Shown: one piece after another, positions 1 through 8,739 of the stretch
How the letters are laid out: each line of letters starts with the position of its first letter
Numbering within the stretch: the stretch's first letter is position 1
Assembly (NCBI RefSeq): GCF_004803695.1
Contig: NZ_CP039393.1
Location: 1,054,001-1,118,000, forward strand
Source of the DNA: Muribaculum gordoncarteri
GTDB lineage: Bacteria > Bacteroidota > Bacteroidia > Bacteroidales > Muribaculaceae
Direction of reading: 5' to 3'
Length of the DNA: 64,000 bases
Notes under the pieces: generated by a model
Seen by the model: the letters and a program-made list of their open reading frames with translations, nothing else
Databases searched by the model: none
Told to the model about the DNA's origin: nothing
Translations under genes and position numbers: made by a program

Positions 1-1189
1 CCTTGGCGTTGGCAAAACCGATGCCTCTTATGCGGCAGTTAATGGGATCTTGGTCGGGGTTGTTGAGCGTATGGGTCAACACTGAATCGCCTATCGGACT
101 CTTGCGCTTTGCGGTGAGTGCGGCCTGTAGCTCGGGGCGCGCCTCCTTGGCCCATGCGGGCACCATGACAAATGCAAGCACAGTGCGGCTAAGCTTGTTT
201 TCGCGAAGTCGTGCTATTGAATCGAGATAGAGGTCGATGCCTTTGTTGTGGTATTCGCAGCGTCCCGATGTGGCGATGATGAATGTGTCGTCGGGCATCT
301 TGTAGCCGAGAAGCGATGACGCTACGTTGAGAAGCGTCTTGCGTGCGGCTTCGCGCGACGGAACGAATTTGCCTTTAGTCGGAACAAAGTTTTGCTCAAA
401 TCCGTTGGGTGTTACCAACGGACGGCGCTCAAGAAGCTGCTCGCACTCGATGGCGGTTATGTCACTCACTGTTGTGAAGCAGTCGGCCTGAAGGGCTGCC
501 GCCTTTTCCAGTGAATGTTTTGACTGCATGTTCAGCTCCGACGCCATCTGGTCGCCGTTGTAGCCGCGCAGATAGTCGTAGAGCGGCTTGCCGTTGCCGC
601 AGATGCTGCGGCCTATGCAGGTGGCATGAGTTGTGAATATAGTGCCAACTTCGGGCATCTTGTCATTTATGTAGAGAAGTCCCATTCCGGTGGTCCATTC
701 GTCGAAATGAGCTATTACTTTCTTGTCGGCTATGCCTGTAAATTGGCAGATGCTTTCGATGACGATGCCTGCGGCATGGGAAAATGCACAAGCTTCATCG
801 TAATCGCCGTAGGCATGAAGTGAATCTACCTTATAAAGGTCCCACATGCGGCCGTAGAATGAATCCTTTACGGCATACATTCCGTCAAATTTTACCAGCA
901 CGACAATGGGGCGGCCGGGAATGTCCCAACGGCCAACTCGCACACTGACTCCCTCGGGAAACTGTGCCTGAGCTTTCCAATCCTTTAATAATGTACGTGA
1001 TGGAACAAAATAGGGTGATGGATTTTCATCATTCCATACATCCGGGCCTATGAATATTGTCTTGTCTTTATAGAGCTTTTGTAGCGTTTTGGCTTTGGTA
1101 GAGAGCACTGTGTAAATGCCTCCAATCTTATTGCAAACCTCCCAACTTGTTTCAAACAGCAGGTCAACGTTTACCGGCGCTTTATCCAT
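1..1189 (-). CDS. Glycogen synthase, GT3 family (5' part; runs off the left edge)
   Basis: Transfers glucose from a nucleotide sugar to a growing alpha-1,4-glucan. I translated the minus strand from the ATG at 1187-1189; about 396 codons stay open to the window edge. The N-terminus holds ETSWEVCNKIGGIYTVLSTK, the sugar-nucleotide loop typical of the eukaryotic-type GT3 glycogen synthases found in Bacteroidota, rather than the KVGGLGDV loop of bacterial GlgA (GT5). Further in, an HFDEWTTG motif and TSGRCEYHNKGIDLYLDS resemble GT3 donor-site regions. The gene is read away from rmuC, and a -7 match lies about 30 bases upstream of the ATG. The C-terminal part is outside the window, so it cannot be checked for catalytic residues or for fused domains. 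The family call is confident; the exact donor (UDP- or ADP-glucose) is not visible. Confidence 0.85.
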   Translation of the reverse strand, partial: MDKAPVNVDLLFETSWEVCNKIGGIYTVLSTKAKTLQKLYKDKTIFIGPDVWNDENPSPYFVPSRTLLKDWKAQAQFPEGVSVRVGRWDIPGRPIVVLVKFDGMYAVKDSFYGRMWDLYKVDSLHAYGDYDEACAFSHAAGIVIESICQFTGIADKKVIAHFDEWTTGMGLLYINDKMPEVGTIFTTHATCIGRSICGNGKPLYDYLRGYNGDQMASELNMQSKHSLEKAAALQADCFTTVSDITAIECEQLLERRPLVTPNGFEQNFVPTKGKFVPSREAARKTLLNVASSLLGYKMPDDTFIIATSGRCEYHNKGIDLYLDSIARLRENKLSRTVLAFVMVPAWAKEARPELQAALTAKRKSPIGDSVLTHTLNNPDQDPINCRIRGIGFANAK

Positions 1190-1217
1190 ATTGTAGATTT
1201 AATTGTTTTTTCGGATG

Positions 1218-1225
1218 CAAAGATA
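1218..1225 (-). promoter_or_regulatory. -7 box for the glycogen synthase gene
   Basis: The minus strand reads TATCTTTG, an exact match to the Bacteroidota -7 motif TAnnTTTG, 28 bases before the ATG at 1189. No -33 TTTG sits at the usual 19-21 base spacing; the nearest is about 24 bases away, so this is a partial match. Confidence 0.4.
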
Positions 1226-1381
1226 GTAATTATTTTTGAATCTGCATTTCAAATTTTGTGACATTTAATCTGCAAAAAGTTGATTAAAAGCACTAAAATG
1301 AAAAGATTAGCTTGTAAAGAGGGCTGTTTATGATGCTTTTGACAGGTTTGTGTATATTTTGTTACTAAATCGTAATGTTAA

Positions 1382-2740
1382 TTAACTTATGTTGTCGTCT
1401 GTGTCGGTCGGAATCTCCGGCAGGTCGGGAATGGGGAATTTGTCTTTATCTTTGAATCCCATCTCTTTAAGGCGTCGTGCCGGGCCGAGTATGCTCATTC
1501 GGCCTTGAAGTTTCTTCATGGCGTATTCGTAAGCTTCATTTGCCTTGTCGATGCGTTCGCCCACGGCTTCAAGGGCCTTGCAGAATTCGCCCACGCGTTC
1601 CACCATGGTTGTCGCTTCCTCAAACACCTTTCGCTGGCTCTGTGCCTGTACCTCCTGGGTCCATGCCAGATGTATTATGCGCAGTGCGGCCGTGAGGTTC
1701 TGTTCGCCGGTTATGAACACTCCTTCGCGCAGGGCGTCGCGCCATAGCGACGGGTCGTTGTATAGTGCGAGCTGCAGTGCCGACTCGTTTGGTACAAACA
1801 TTATTACATAGTCGAGTGATTGGCGGGGATGCACGATGTAACGCTTGTAGTCCTTCGCCACAAGCTCCTTAACATGGTTTCTTATGCTTATCGTGTGCCG
1901 TTTCAGGGCGGCGGCGCGCTCGTTGTCGTCCTCGGCGGCGTTATAGTCGATGAATGCCGACAGCGATGCCTTTGAGTCGATTATTGCATCTTTGCCGTCG
2001 GGGTAGTGCAGCACCACATCGGGAATCATGCGCTTGTCGGTGCGCTCGTTAAGTATGGGTTTGCCGTTTTTGTCGCGCAATGTCGACTGGACATCGTAGT
2101 GGATGCCCTTTTTCAGCCCTTGGCTTTCAAGCAACTCGCCGAGCACAATTTCGCCCCAGTTGCCTTGAGTCTTGTTCTCATGACGCAGTGCCCGTGCCAG
2201 CTTGTCGGCTTCGTCGCCTATCGAAGCGGTGCGTTTCATGATGTCCTCGATTGCTTGACGCAGCGAGGCCGTTGTGCGGGTGTGGGTGTCGCGTGACTGG
2301 TCCATGGCGGTTTTCATCTCCTTGATATTCTCCTTCAGCGGGGTGATTATGGAGTCCATCTGTCGGGCGTTGGATTCGTGCAGCTCTTTTGAGCGCAGGT
2401 TGAGCATCTCCTGTGTCGCGCTTTTGACCTGCTCCTGCATCAGGCGCAACTGTTCGTTATATTGTTTTGTGCGCGCCTCCTCGTCATGTGCTTTCTGTTG
2501 TCGCAGCATCTCTATCTCTTTTGAAAGGGCGCTCGATTTGGCGTTGAGTTCCGATGACAGTTGCGACAGGCGCCGGTTCTCGTCCTGCAGGTGACGCTCG
2601 CGTCGTGATGCCTCATCAAGTCGCGCTTCCATTGAGCGCAGTGATGAATTTAATGTGTCGATCTTGGACTTGCTTGTCAGCAGGGCTATTACAATGCCGG
2701 CTGCCAGTCCTGTGAAAATATATATAAGAGGATATAGCAT
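1382..2740 (-). CDS. rmuC: RmuC family DNA recombination protein
   Basis: RmuC proteins belong to the PD-(D/E)XK nuclease-like group and limit inversion between short inverted repeats in E. coli. The 452-residue protein starts with a membrane helix (about residues 1-20), continues as a long Lys/Glu/Arg-rich coiled coil (about 25-170), and ends with the RmuC domain, seen in NWGEIVLGELLESQGL, PDVVLHYPDGKDAIIDSKAS and VMFVPNESALQLAL. The Asp/Lys pair of the IIDSK segment fits the nuclease-like core. I use the ATG at 2740; an upstream in-frame TTG at 2758 overlaps the -7 box. The gene stands alone between glycogen synthase and the nrd region, with about 190 bases of gene-free AT-rich DNA on its 3' side. 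Length and domain order are normal. Confidence 0.92.
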   Translation of the reverse strand: MLYPLIYIFTGLAAGIVIALLTSKSKIDTLNSSLRSMEARLDEASRRERHLQDENRRLSQLSSELNAKSSALSKEIEMLRQQKAHDEEARTKQYNEQLRLMQEQVKSATQEMLNLRSKELHESNARQMDSIITPLKENIKEMKTAMDQSRDTHTRTTASLRQAIEDIMKRTASIGDEADKLARALRHENKTQGNWGEIVLGELLESQGLKKGIHYDVQSTLRDKNGKPILNERTDKRMIPDVVLHYPDGKDAIIDSKASLSAFIDYNAAEDDNERAAALKRHTISIRNHVKELVAKDYKRYIVHPRQSLDYVIMFVPNESALQLALYNDPSLWRDALREGVFITGEQNLTAALRIIHLAWTQEVQAQSQRKVFEEATTMVERVGEFCKALEAVGERIDKANEAYEYAMKKLQGRMSILGPARRLKEMGFKDKDKFPIPDLPEIPTDTDDNIS

Positions 2741-2755
2741 GTTGTAGTGTTTTTG

Positions 2756-2763
2756 CAAATTTA
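2756..2763 (-). promoter_or_regulatory. -7 box for rmuC
   Basis: The minus strand reads TAAATTTG, matching TAnnTTTG. It sits about 15 bases before the ATG at 2740, so the leader would be very short. No matching -33 box is visible. It argues against translation starting at the TTG that lies inside the box. Confidence 0.35.
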
Positions 2764-2948
2764 GATAAAAATCATGGGATTTTCACGTTAGCATAGTAAG
2801 AATTTTAGAGCCGGCTCTTATTTGATTTTGCCGCATGTGAGTGTCTTGGAAGGGGACAACAACCGAATAAATGTTTGACTGAATGTGTTGGTGGCGAGTT
2901 GTCGGTTAAAAATCCAATATTTCAACTGTTGATAACTTTTTGTGCTGT

Positions 2949-3027
2949 AAAGTTTTCCAAAATATTTTGTAATATATTAATTTTTAAAGCTTTATAATTT
3001 TATGAAAGCCAAAAAGTTTTCCAAAAT
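2949..3027. repeat. Pair of 15-base direct repeats upstream of the nrdD promoter
   Basis: The 15-base word AAAGTTTTCCAAAAT occurs at 2949-2963 and again at 3013-3027, 64 bases apart. The first copy runs into a perfect 12-base palindrome, CAAAATATTTTG, at 2958-2969. The second ends about 32 bases upstream of the nrdD -33 box. It could be a binding site for a regulator of anaerobic ribonucleotide reduction. It does not match the NrdR box consensus as I know it. The rest of the 431-base gap 2741-3171 is AT-rich and holds only this, the two promoters and the nrdD leader. Confidence 0.45.
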
Positions 3028-3059
3028 GAAATTTTTGTTGAAAATATTTGATATAAATA

Positions 3060-3090
3060 TTGCACGATAAATAATATCTGTGTAGATTTG
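3060..3090 (+). promoter_or_regulatory. Promoter of nrdD-nrdG
   Basis: A TTG (-33) at 3060-3062 is followed after exactly 20 bases by TAGATTTG (-7) at 3083-3090. This is a good Bacteroidota promoter. It leaves a leader of about 75 bases before the nrdD ATG and rules out the in-frame TTG at 3088, which lies inside the -7 box. Confidence 0.6.
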
Positions 3091-3171
3091 CAATGCGAAA
3101 GCACAAGGCGTTTTTCTCGTGTCGTCGAATGCTCGTATATAAATACCGATAATCCATTAAAAATACATCAA

Positions 3172-5379
3172 ATGATACAAACCGTAGTTAAGCGTGACGG
3201 GCGCGTAGTCGGCTATAATGATGAAAAAATCAAGGCCGCAATCCGTAAAGCGATGCTTCAAACCGAAATGGGTGAAGATGAGGCTTTGATTCATAAGATC
3301 ACTGACCGCATCAGTATGACCGGTAACGAGCGAATGACCGTGGAGGAGATTCAGGACAAGGTTGAGCTTGAACTGATGAAGAGCCCCCGCAAGGAGGTGG
3401 CCAAGCGATATATCGCTTATCGTGACCAACGAAACATTGCGCGTCGTGCCAAGACACGGGATATGTTTCTGGAGATTATCGAGGCAAAGAGCAACGACAT
3501 AACTCGCGAGAACGCCAACATGAACACCGATTCGCCTGCAGGCATGATGATGAAGTTTGCAAGCGAAACCACCAAGCCTTTTGTCGACGACTATCTCTTG
3601 TCGCATGAAGCACGTGAGGCTGTGCGTAACGGATACCTTCACATCCATGACAAGGATTACTATCCCACCAAGAGTCTTACCTGTGTACAGCATCCTCTCG
3701 ACAACATTCTGGAGCATGGCTTCACTGCCGGACATGGTGAATCGCGTCCGGCCAAGCGCATCGAAACTGCAAGTATCATTGGTTGTATTTCGCTTGAAAC
3801 GGCACAAAACGAGATGCACGGCGGACAGGCCATTCCCGCCTTTGATTTCTATCTGGCTCCGTTTGTGCGCTCATCCTATGTCGAGGAGGTGAAGAATGTC
3901 GAGTCGCTCACCGGCGAGGACTATTCATCGCTTTATGAAGCTCCCATCGACGACTACCTCAAGCGTCCGCTTGACGGTCTTAAGGGCGAGGAGCGTGCCA
4001 AGCAGCATGCAATAAACAAAACTGTGGGCCGTGTGCATCAGGCAATGGAGGCGTTTATCCACAACATGAACACAATTCATTCGCGTGGCGGAAATCAGGT
4101 GGTGTTCAGCTCGATAAACTACGGTACCGACACATCGGCCGAAGGTCGCTGCATAATCCGTGAATTGCTCAACTCCACCTACGAGGGAGTGGGTAACGGT
4201 GCAACTGCGATTTTCCCCATACAGATATGGAAGAAGAAGCGCGGTGTAAGTTATCTGCCCGAGGATCGTAATTACGATCTCTACAAGCTTGCTTGTAAGG
4301 TTACCGCTCGTCGTTTCTTCCCCAATTTCGTGAATCTCGACGCCACTTTCAATCATCATGAAAAGTGGGATATAAACGATCCTCACCGTTACCGTTATGA
4401 AGTGGCCACGATGGGTTGTCGCACACGAGTTTTTGAAAATCGTTTCGGCGAGAAGACATCGATTGGTCGAGGTAACTTGAGTTTCTCCACAATTAATATA
4501 GTACGCATAGCCATTGAGTGCATGAACATCGTCGACAAAGAGGAGCGTATACATCGTTTCTTCTCAAAGCTCGATGAGGTTCTTGAAATCGCTGCTCGTC
4601 AGCTGTGTGACCGTTATGACTTCCAGAAGACGGCTCTTGCCAAGCAGTTCCCGTTGCTGATGTCACGCCTGTGGAACGGAAGTGAGAACCTGAAACCCAA
4701 CGACACCATAGAGTCGGTTATCAATCAGGGTACCCTCGGCATCGGATTTATCGGTCTTGCCGAGTGTCTTGTCGCTCTTGTGGGCAAGCATCACGGTGAA
4801 AGCGAGGAGGCGCAGGCTCTTGGATTGCGCATTGTGTCGCACATGCGTAGCCGTGCCAATGAATTCTCTGAGAAGTATCAGCACAACTTCTCGGTTCTTG
4901 CCACTCCCGCCGAGGGTCTGTCGGGTAAGTTTACCAAGGTTGACCGCAAGAGTTTCGGCGTGTTGCCGGGCATAACCGACAAGATTTATTACACCAACTC
5001 CAACCATGTGCCTGTCTACTATCACTGTTCGCCGCGTCACAAAGCGAAGGTTGAGGCGCCGTATCATGAGTTGACTCGCGGAGGTCACATATTCTATGTG
5101 GAAATTGACGGTGACGCAACTCACAATCCCGAGGCGATAAGCGACATTGTCGACCTGATGGACAAGTATAACATCGGTTACGGATCGGTGAATCACAATC
5201 GCAACCGATGCATGGCATGCGGATATGAGGATGCGCAGGAGAACCTTGACGAATGTCCTAAATGCGGCAGTCATGACATTGACAAGCTGCAGCGCATAAC
5301 CGGTTATCTCGTGGGAACGACCGACCGCTGGAACAATGCCAAACTGGCTGAACTTAACGATCGCATAGTACACAAATAG
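3172..5379 (+). CDS. nrdD: Anaerobic ribonucleoside-triphosphate reductase NrdD
   Basis: Oxygen-sensitive class III ribonucleotide reductase that makes dNTPs from NTPs with a glycyl radical. The protein has 735 residues from the ATG at 3172 (MIQTVVKRDGRV). An N-terminal ATP-cone (about residues 1-95) gives allosteric control of activity. The large alpha/beta barrel follows, with QHPLDNILEHGF and HSRGGNQVVFSSINYGT in the middle. The C-terminus has a zinc site of two Cys pairs (CMAC and CPKC) and the glycyl radical loop RITGYL, Gly at about 711. NrdG, the activase, follows after six bases, forming a two-gene operon. A promoter and a pair of direct repeats lie upstream. Length and motifs are complete. 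Confidence 0.97.
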   Translation: MIQTVVKRDGRVVGYNDEKIKAAIRKAMLQTEMGEDEALIHKITDRISMTGNERMTVEEIQDKVELELMKSPRKEVAKRYIAYRDQRNIARRAKTRDMFLEIIEAKSNDITRENANMNTDSPAGMMMKFASETTKPFVDDYLLSHEAREAVRNGYLHIHDKDYYPTKSLTCVQHPLDNILEHGFTAGHGESRPAKRIETASIIGCISLETAQNEMHGGQAIPAFDFYLAPFVRSSYVEEVKNVESLTGEDYSSLYEAPIDDYLKRPLDGLKGEERAKQHAINKTVGRVHQAMEAFIHNMNTIHSRGGNQVVFSSINYGTDTSAEGRCIIRELLNSTYEGVGNGATAIFPIQIWKKKRGVSYLPEDRNYDLYKLACKVTARRFFPNFVNLDATFNHHEKWDINDPHRYRYEVATMGCRTRVFENRFGEKTSIGRGNLSFSTINIVRIAIECMNIVDKEERIHRFFSKLDEVLEIAARQLCDRYDFQKTALAKQFPLLMSRLWNGSENLKPNDTIESVINQGTLGIGFIGLAECLVALVGKHHGESEEAQALGLRIVSHMRSRANEFSEKYQHNFSVLATPAEGLSGKFTKVDRKSFGVLPGITDKIYYTNSNHVPVYYHCSPRHKAKVEAPYHELTRGGHIFYVEIDGDATHNPEAISDIVDLMDKYNIGYGSVNHNRNRCMACGYEDAQENLDECPKCGSHDIDKLQRITGYLVGTTDRWNNAKLAELNDRIVHK

Positions 5380-5385
5380 ACTGCA

Positions 5386-5871
5386 ATGTCACTACGTGTA
5401 ATAGATATAGTGGGCGGAACTTCGGTCGACGGACCGGGGCTCCGCACCTCTGTTTATTTTGCCGGCTGCAATCACCACTGCCCGGGCTGTCACAATCCGC
5501 AGTCTTGGGATTTTGAAGGGGGTGAGGCTATGTCGGTTATCCGTATCAAGGAGATTATTGATGATTGTGACTTTAATGTAACATTCTCGGGAGGTGACCC
5601 GTTGATGCAGCCTATTAACGAGATGGTCGAGTTGGCACGCCTGCTGAAGGCCGACGGCCGCACTATATGGTGCTACACGGGTTACAGTTATGAATATGTA
5701 GCCTCTCGTTCCGAGTATAAGGAGTTGCTCGCATGCATCGATGTTCTTGTCGACGGCCCATTCGTCGAGTCGCTGCGTGACATCTCACTCCGTTTCCGGG
5801 GCTCATCCAATCAGCGTCTTGTCGATGTCGCTCGTTCCACACCCGATTGCGTGGTGGAGTGGAAGGGCTGA
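5386..5871 (+). CDS. nrdG: Anaerobic ribonucleotide reductase activating protein NrdG
   Basis: Radical-SAM enzyme that places the glycyl radical on NrdD. The 161-residue protein has the [4Fe-4S] motif CNHHCPGC (Cys 28, 32, 35), the early VDGPGLR segment and the TFSGGDPL glycine-rich stretch that binds S-adenosylmethionine. The length is normal for the family. It lies six bases behind nrdD and ends one base before the stop codon of the convergent MBOAT gene, leaving no room for a separate terminator. Confidence 0.96.
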   Translation: MSLRVIDIVGGTSVDGPGLRTSVYFAGCNHHCPGCHNPQSWDFEGGEAMSVIRIKEIIDDCDFNVTFSGGDPLMQPINEMVELARLLKADGRTIWCYTGYSYEYVASRSEYKELLACIDVLVDGPFVESLRDISLRFRGSSNQRLVDVARSTPDCVVEWKG

Positions 5872-5872
5872 A

Positions 5873-7444
5873 TCAGTATTGCAGGTAGATGAACGGCACT
5901 ATGTCGCTTTGTCGTACCTGGATTATAAGCAACAGCACCAACGCAAGCACTACGGCCTGCACAAGTCCGCTCTGTGCGTGATATTTCTCTTCAAGCTGCT
6001 CGCTCCACTTTTTCGGTGAGAAGTGCATGAAGTATCCGAGTGCCATTGCAAGCACTATCAGTATGTAACCTTCGAGAAATTGCGGCGCTACCGACAGGTG
6101 GATGTTATAGACGATCTGATGCACCATGTCGCCGACCTGTTCAAGGGAACGGGCTCTGAAAAACATCATACCCACGGCTATGAGGTTGAATGTTATGAAC
6201 ACATTGGTGGCGACTCTCCACCATTTGCGACGATTCTCCTCCTTTACGCGGGGCGTGACGCTGCGTATCATCTTATGCGCCACGAGCAATCCGCCGTTCC
6301 AGGCACCCCATATAACGTACATCCACGATGCACCATGCCACAAGCCGCCTATCAGCATCGTGTTGAACACATTCATGTGAGCACGCGCCTTGGAGCATCG
6401 GTTGCCTCCCATAGGAATGTAGAGGTAGTCGCGCAGCCATGATGAGAGCGATATGTGCCATCGGCGCCAATACTCCGTGGGACTTTGTGACTTGAACGGC
6501 GCATCGAAGTTCATCTTTAGCTTGTAACCGAGCAGAAGCGCGATTCCTATCGCCATGTCGGAGTAACCCGAGAAGTCGCAATAGAGCTGTATCGTGAAGC
6601 CGTAGATACCCATCAGGTTTTCAAAGCCCGAGTACATTGACGGATTGTCAAATACTCGGTCGACGAAGTTGCCGCTTATATAGTCGGCTACGATCACTTT
6701 CTTTATCAAGCCCGCCATTATCATGAAGAGTCCGGCACTTACCATGCGTCGTGTAGCTACGGGGCTCTCTTCTATCTGATCCATCATGTCACGTGCTCTT
6801 ACAACAGGGCCGGCAAGTATTGGCGGAAAGAAGGTGAGAAAAAACACGTAGTTCAGGAAATTGGTGGCCGGCTTCATGTCGCCGCGATATATGTCGACGA
6901 TGTAGCTGATGGAGCGGAATGTGAAAAACGATATTCCGGCAGGAAGTATAATGTCGAGTGCATCGAAGTCACGGCTTGAAAAATTGGCTATGGTGCTGTA
7001 GAGCAGATTGAAATACTTGAAGTAGACAAGCATTCCTACATTGATTACGACATTAAGCGTCACTATGCCTGTACGCACCGATTTGCGATGTGAGTTTCCG
7101 AGTATGAGTCCGAGTACATAGTCGCTTATACACACGCCAAGCAGTATGAAGCAGCACTCGGCGCTTGACTTGTAGTAGAAGTAGAGTGAGAAGAGGATTA
7201 CGAATATCTTCTTGAGAGTAGGGGAGAAACGCAGTAACCTATACAGCAGAAGGAATGCCGTGAACAGCAACAGAAACAAGCCGGTGTTGAACAGGAGCGG
7301 ATTGTTGCTGTCGTATCGGAGTACCGATTCTATGCGGTCGAAGTCAAACCACTGCGCAAACTTGTCCAGACATTTGCCAAGGAACTCCCTTACATCGTCA
7401 AGGTCAGGCAGTACGAATTTGAAGTCGCTGAAGAAATCATTCAT
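5873..7444 (-). CDS. MBOAT family membrane O-acyltransferase (AlgI/DltB-like)
   Basis: Polytopic inner-membrane enzyme of 523 residues predicted to move acyl, usually acetyl, groups across the membrane to a periplasmic acceptor. It has many hydrophobic helices and the two MBOAT signatures: WRRWHISLSSWLRDYLYIPM (residues 326-345) and GGLWHGASWMYVIWG (366-380), whose His370 is the family's catalytic histidine. The start ATG overlaps the stop of the upstream SGNH gene (ATGA), and two SGNH-type proteins lie just upstream. This is the layout of AlgI/AlgJ-type polysaccharide O-acetylation systems. The acceptor polymer cannot be told from sequence. It is the last gene of the ftsY-led operon. Confidence 0.92.
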   Translation of the reverse strand: MNDFFSDFKFVLPDLDDVREFLGKCLDKFAQWFDFDRIESVLRYDSNNPLLFNTGLFLLLFTAFLLLYRLLRFSPTLKKIFVILFSLYFYYKSSAECCFILLGVCISDYVLGLILGNSHRKSVRTGIVTLNVVINVGMLVYFKYFNLLYSTIANFSSRDFDALDIILPAGISFFTFRSISYIVDIYRGDMKPATNFLNYVFFLTFFPPILAGPVVRARDMMDQIEESPVATRRMVSAGLFMIMAGLIKKVIVADYISGNFVDRVFDNPSMYSGFENLMGIYGFTIQLYCDFSGYSDMAIGIALLLGYKLKMNFDAPFKSQSPTEYWRRWHISLSSWLRDYLYIPMGGNRCSKARAHMNVFNTMLIGGLWHGASWMYVIWGAWNGGLLVAHKMIRSVTPRVKEENRRKWWRVATNVFITFNLIAVGMMFFRARSLEQVGDMVHQIVYNIHLSVAPQFLEGYILIVLAMALGYFMHFSPKKWSEQLEEKYHAQSGLVQAVVLALVLLLIIQVRQSDIVPFIYLQY

Positions 7445-8739
7445 AGCTTTGCATTGTTGATTATGGCGTCGTTTATTGCCTCATACAGCAACTGTCCCTG
7501 AAGCCTGTAGCCTTCGCGGGTATTGTGGATGCGGTCGCCGCCCATCAGTTTGTCCTTTACCCATTTGGTTGATGCGCCCTGACCCCCGGCTATGTCATAC
7601 CAGTCGTAAACCGATATGTTATGCTTGCGGCCGTATTCGAGTATGGCATTCCTTATCGGGAGTATGTTGGCGTTGACGCTGTAGTTGCGTGAGCGTCGAC
7701 GACCCTTCTTGGTGCGTATGATTCGGCTCCGCTGGCACTCCATGGGCGTTACGAGCAGAATTGTTGCATCTTTGTTGTGTCGTCGTATGTCGTTAACCAG
7801 CAGGTCTATGTTGTCGGTTATGTTGCTTATCGACAATTTACCGAACGCTTCATTGGCTCCGAGGCTTATTATTACGAGATCGGGATTAAGTCGTGCCACA
7901 TCGGCACCCATTCCGTCGACTGCGTTATATGTGCTGTAAGTGGCCCCGTTGTTGCCTATGGTGTGGTAGTAGACTCCTTCGCTTTTGGTGTTGGCGAGAA
8001 CGATGCCGAATATCGACAGATAATCCTCTTTGGTCATCTCCACCGTTATTTCGGTTACCTCACGGGGTATGTTTATTGTGGCGCTTCCGTCGCCGTATTC
8101 TATGTCACACTCTATGGGTTGTCCGGCAACCGAAGCGCGGCTTATCTCAAGCTTGCCCGAGTGTAGTATCTTGACATTGTTAAACGGTTTTTCGGGCTCG
8201 TTCTTTGTGAGCGTGGCTATGGTGAGGTCACACTTTTTGCTCTTTGGCGTTATCGAAACTCCAGTGAATCCCATAGGTGACGCCCAGGGCTTTTTAAGCA
8301 GCTTTGAGGACAGCCAGCGTGACTGTGATGTTATGGCATAGTCGCGAGGCTCGTTGGTGCCTGCCATTTTGAGAGGCGTGATGAGGCCTCGGCCGGGGTT
8401 GCCGTACAGCTGTTGGAGCATGTCACGCGCATGACCGGTCGCAAAGTCGGCCTGAATGTGTGAGTCACCTATGTGTACGATGCTTACGGTAGTGTCGGGG
8501 GCTACGGTTCTGCGGCTGAATCGGCTCCAGTCGGCACCGTTTGTGATTATGTGATTTTTATTGCGGTTGATGTATGCCGGTATCTCTATGTCACAGTCGA
8601 TGGAGTCGGCTTGCGTTATCTCGGGATTTTCACGTATGTTTTTGTCATCATTGTCTTCATACTGCGACATGGCGAGTCGCGGCACGCTTAGCATTATGAA
8701 TGTCAGTAGTATAGGGTATAGCTTATTTATTGATGGCAT
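7441..8739 (-). CDS. Exported SGNH/GDSL hydrolase-like protein 2
   Basis: A 432-residue secreted protein with an N-terminal hydrophobic signal (about residues 1-25). All SGNH blocks are visible: HIGDSHIQADF (nucleophile Ser), the GNNGATY region, SLGANEAFGK (Asn), and GGDRIHNTREGY (Asp/His). It is likely the periplasmic partner that transfers or removes acetyl groups for the neighbouring MBOAT protein. Its 5' end overlaps the upstream SGNH gene by 17 bases and its 3' end overlaps the MBOAT start by 4, which suggests coupled translation. It resembles the preceding gene in fold but is clearly divergent from it. Whether it acts as acetyltransferase or esterase is open. Confidence 0.82.
   Translation of the reverse strand: MPSINKLYPILLTFIMLSVPRLAMSQYEDNDDKNIRENPEITQADSIDCDIEIPAYINRNKNHIITNGADWSRFSRRTVAPDTTVSIVHIGDSHIQADFATGHARDMLQQLYGNPGRGLITPLKMAGTNEPRDYAITSQSRWLSSKLLKKPWASPMGFTGVSITPKSKKCDLTIATLTKNEPEKPFNNVKILHSGKLEISRASVAGQPIECDIEYGDGSATINIPREVTEITVEMTKEDYLSIFGIVLANTKSEGVYYHTIGNNGATYSTYNAVDGMGADVARLNPDLVIISLGANEAFGKLSISNITDNIDLLVNDIRRHNKDATILLVTPMECQRSRIIRTKKGRRRSRNYSVNANILPIRNAILEYGRKHNISVYDWYDIAGGQGASTKWVKDKLMGGDRIHNTREGYRLQGQLLYEAINDAIINNAKL

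Noticed and set aside
2925-2940. TGTTGATAA next to TTTT, resembling a DnaA box
   Set aside because: A single imperfect match; no cluster of boxes and no dnaA/dnaN genes nearby, so no case for an origin.
3157-5373. Three long minus-strand reading frames of 209-236 codons opposite nrdD
   Set aside because: They are antisense shadows of a complete, well-conserved nrdD; none has a recognisable motif, promoter or reasonable composition.
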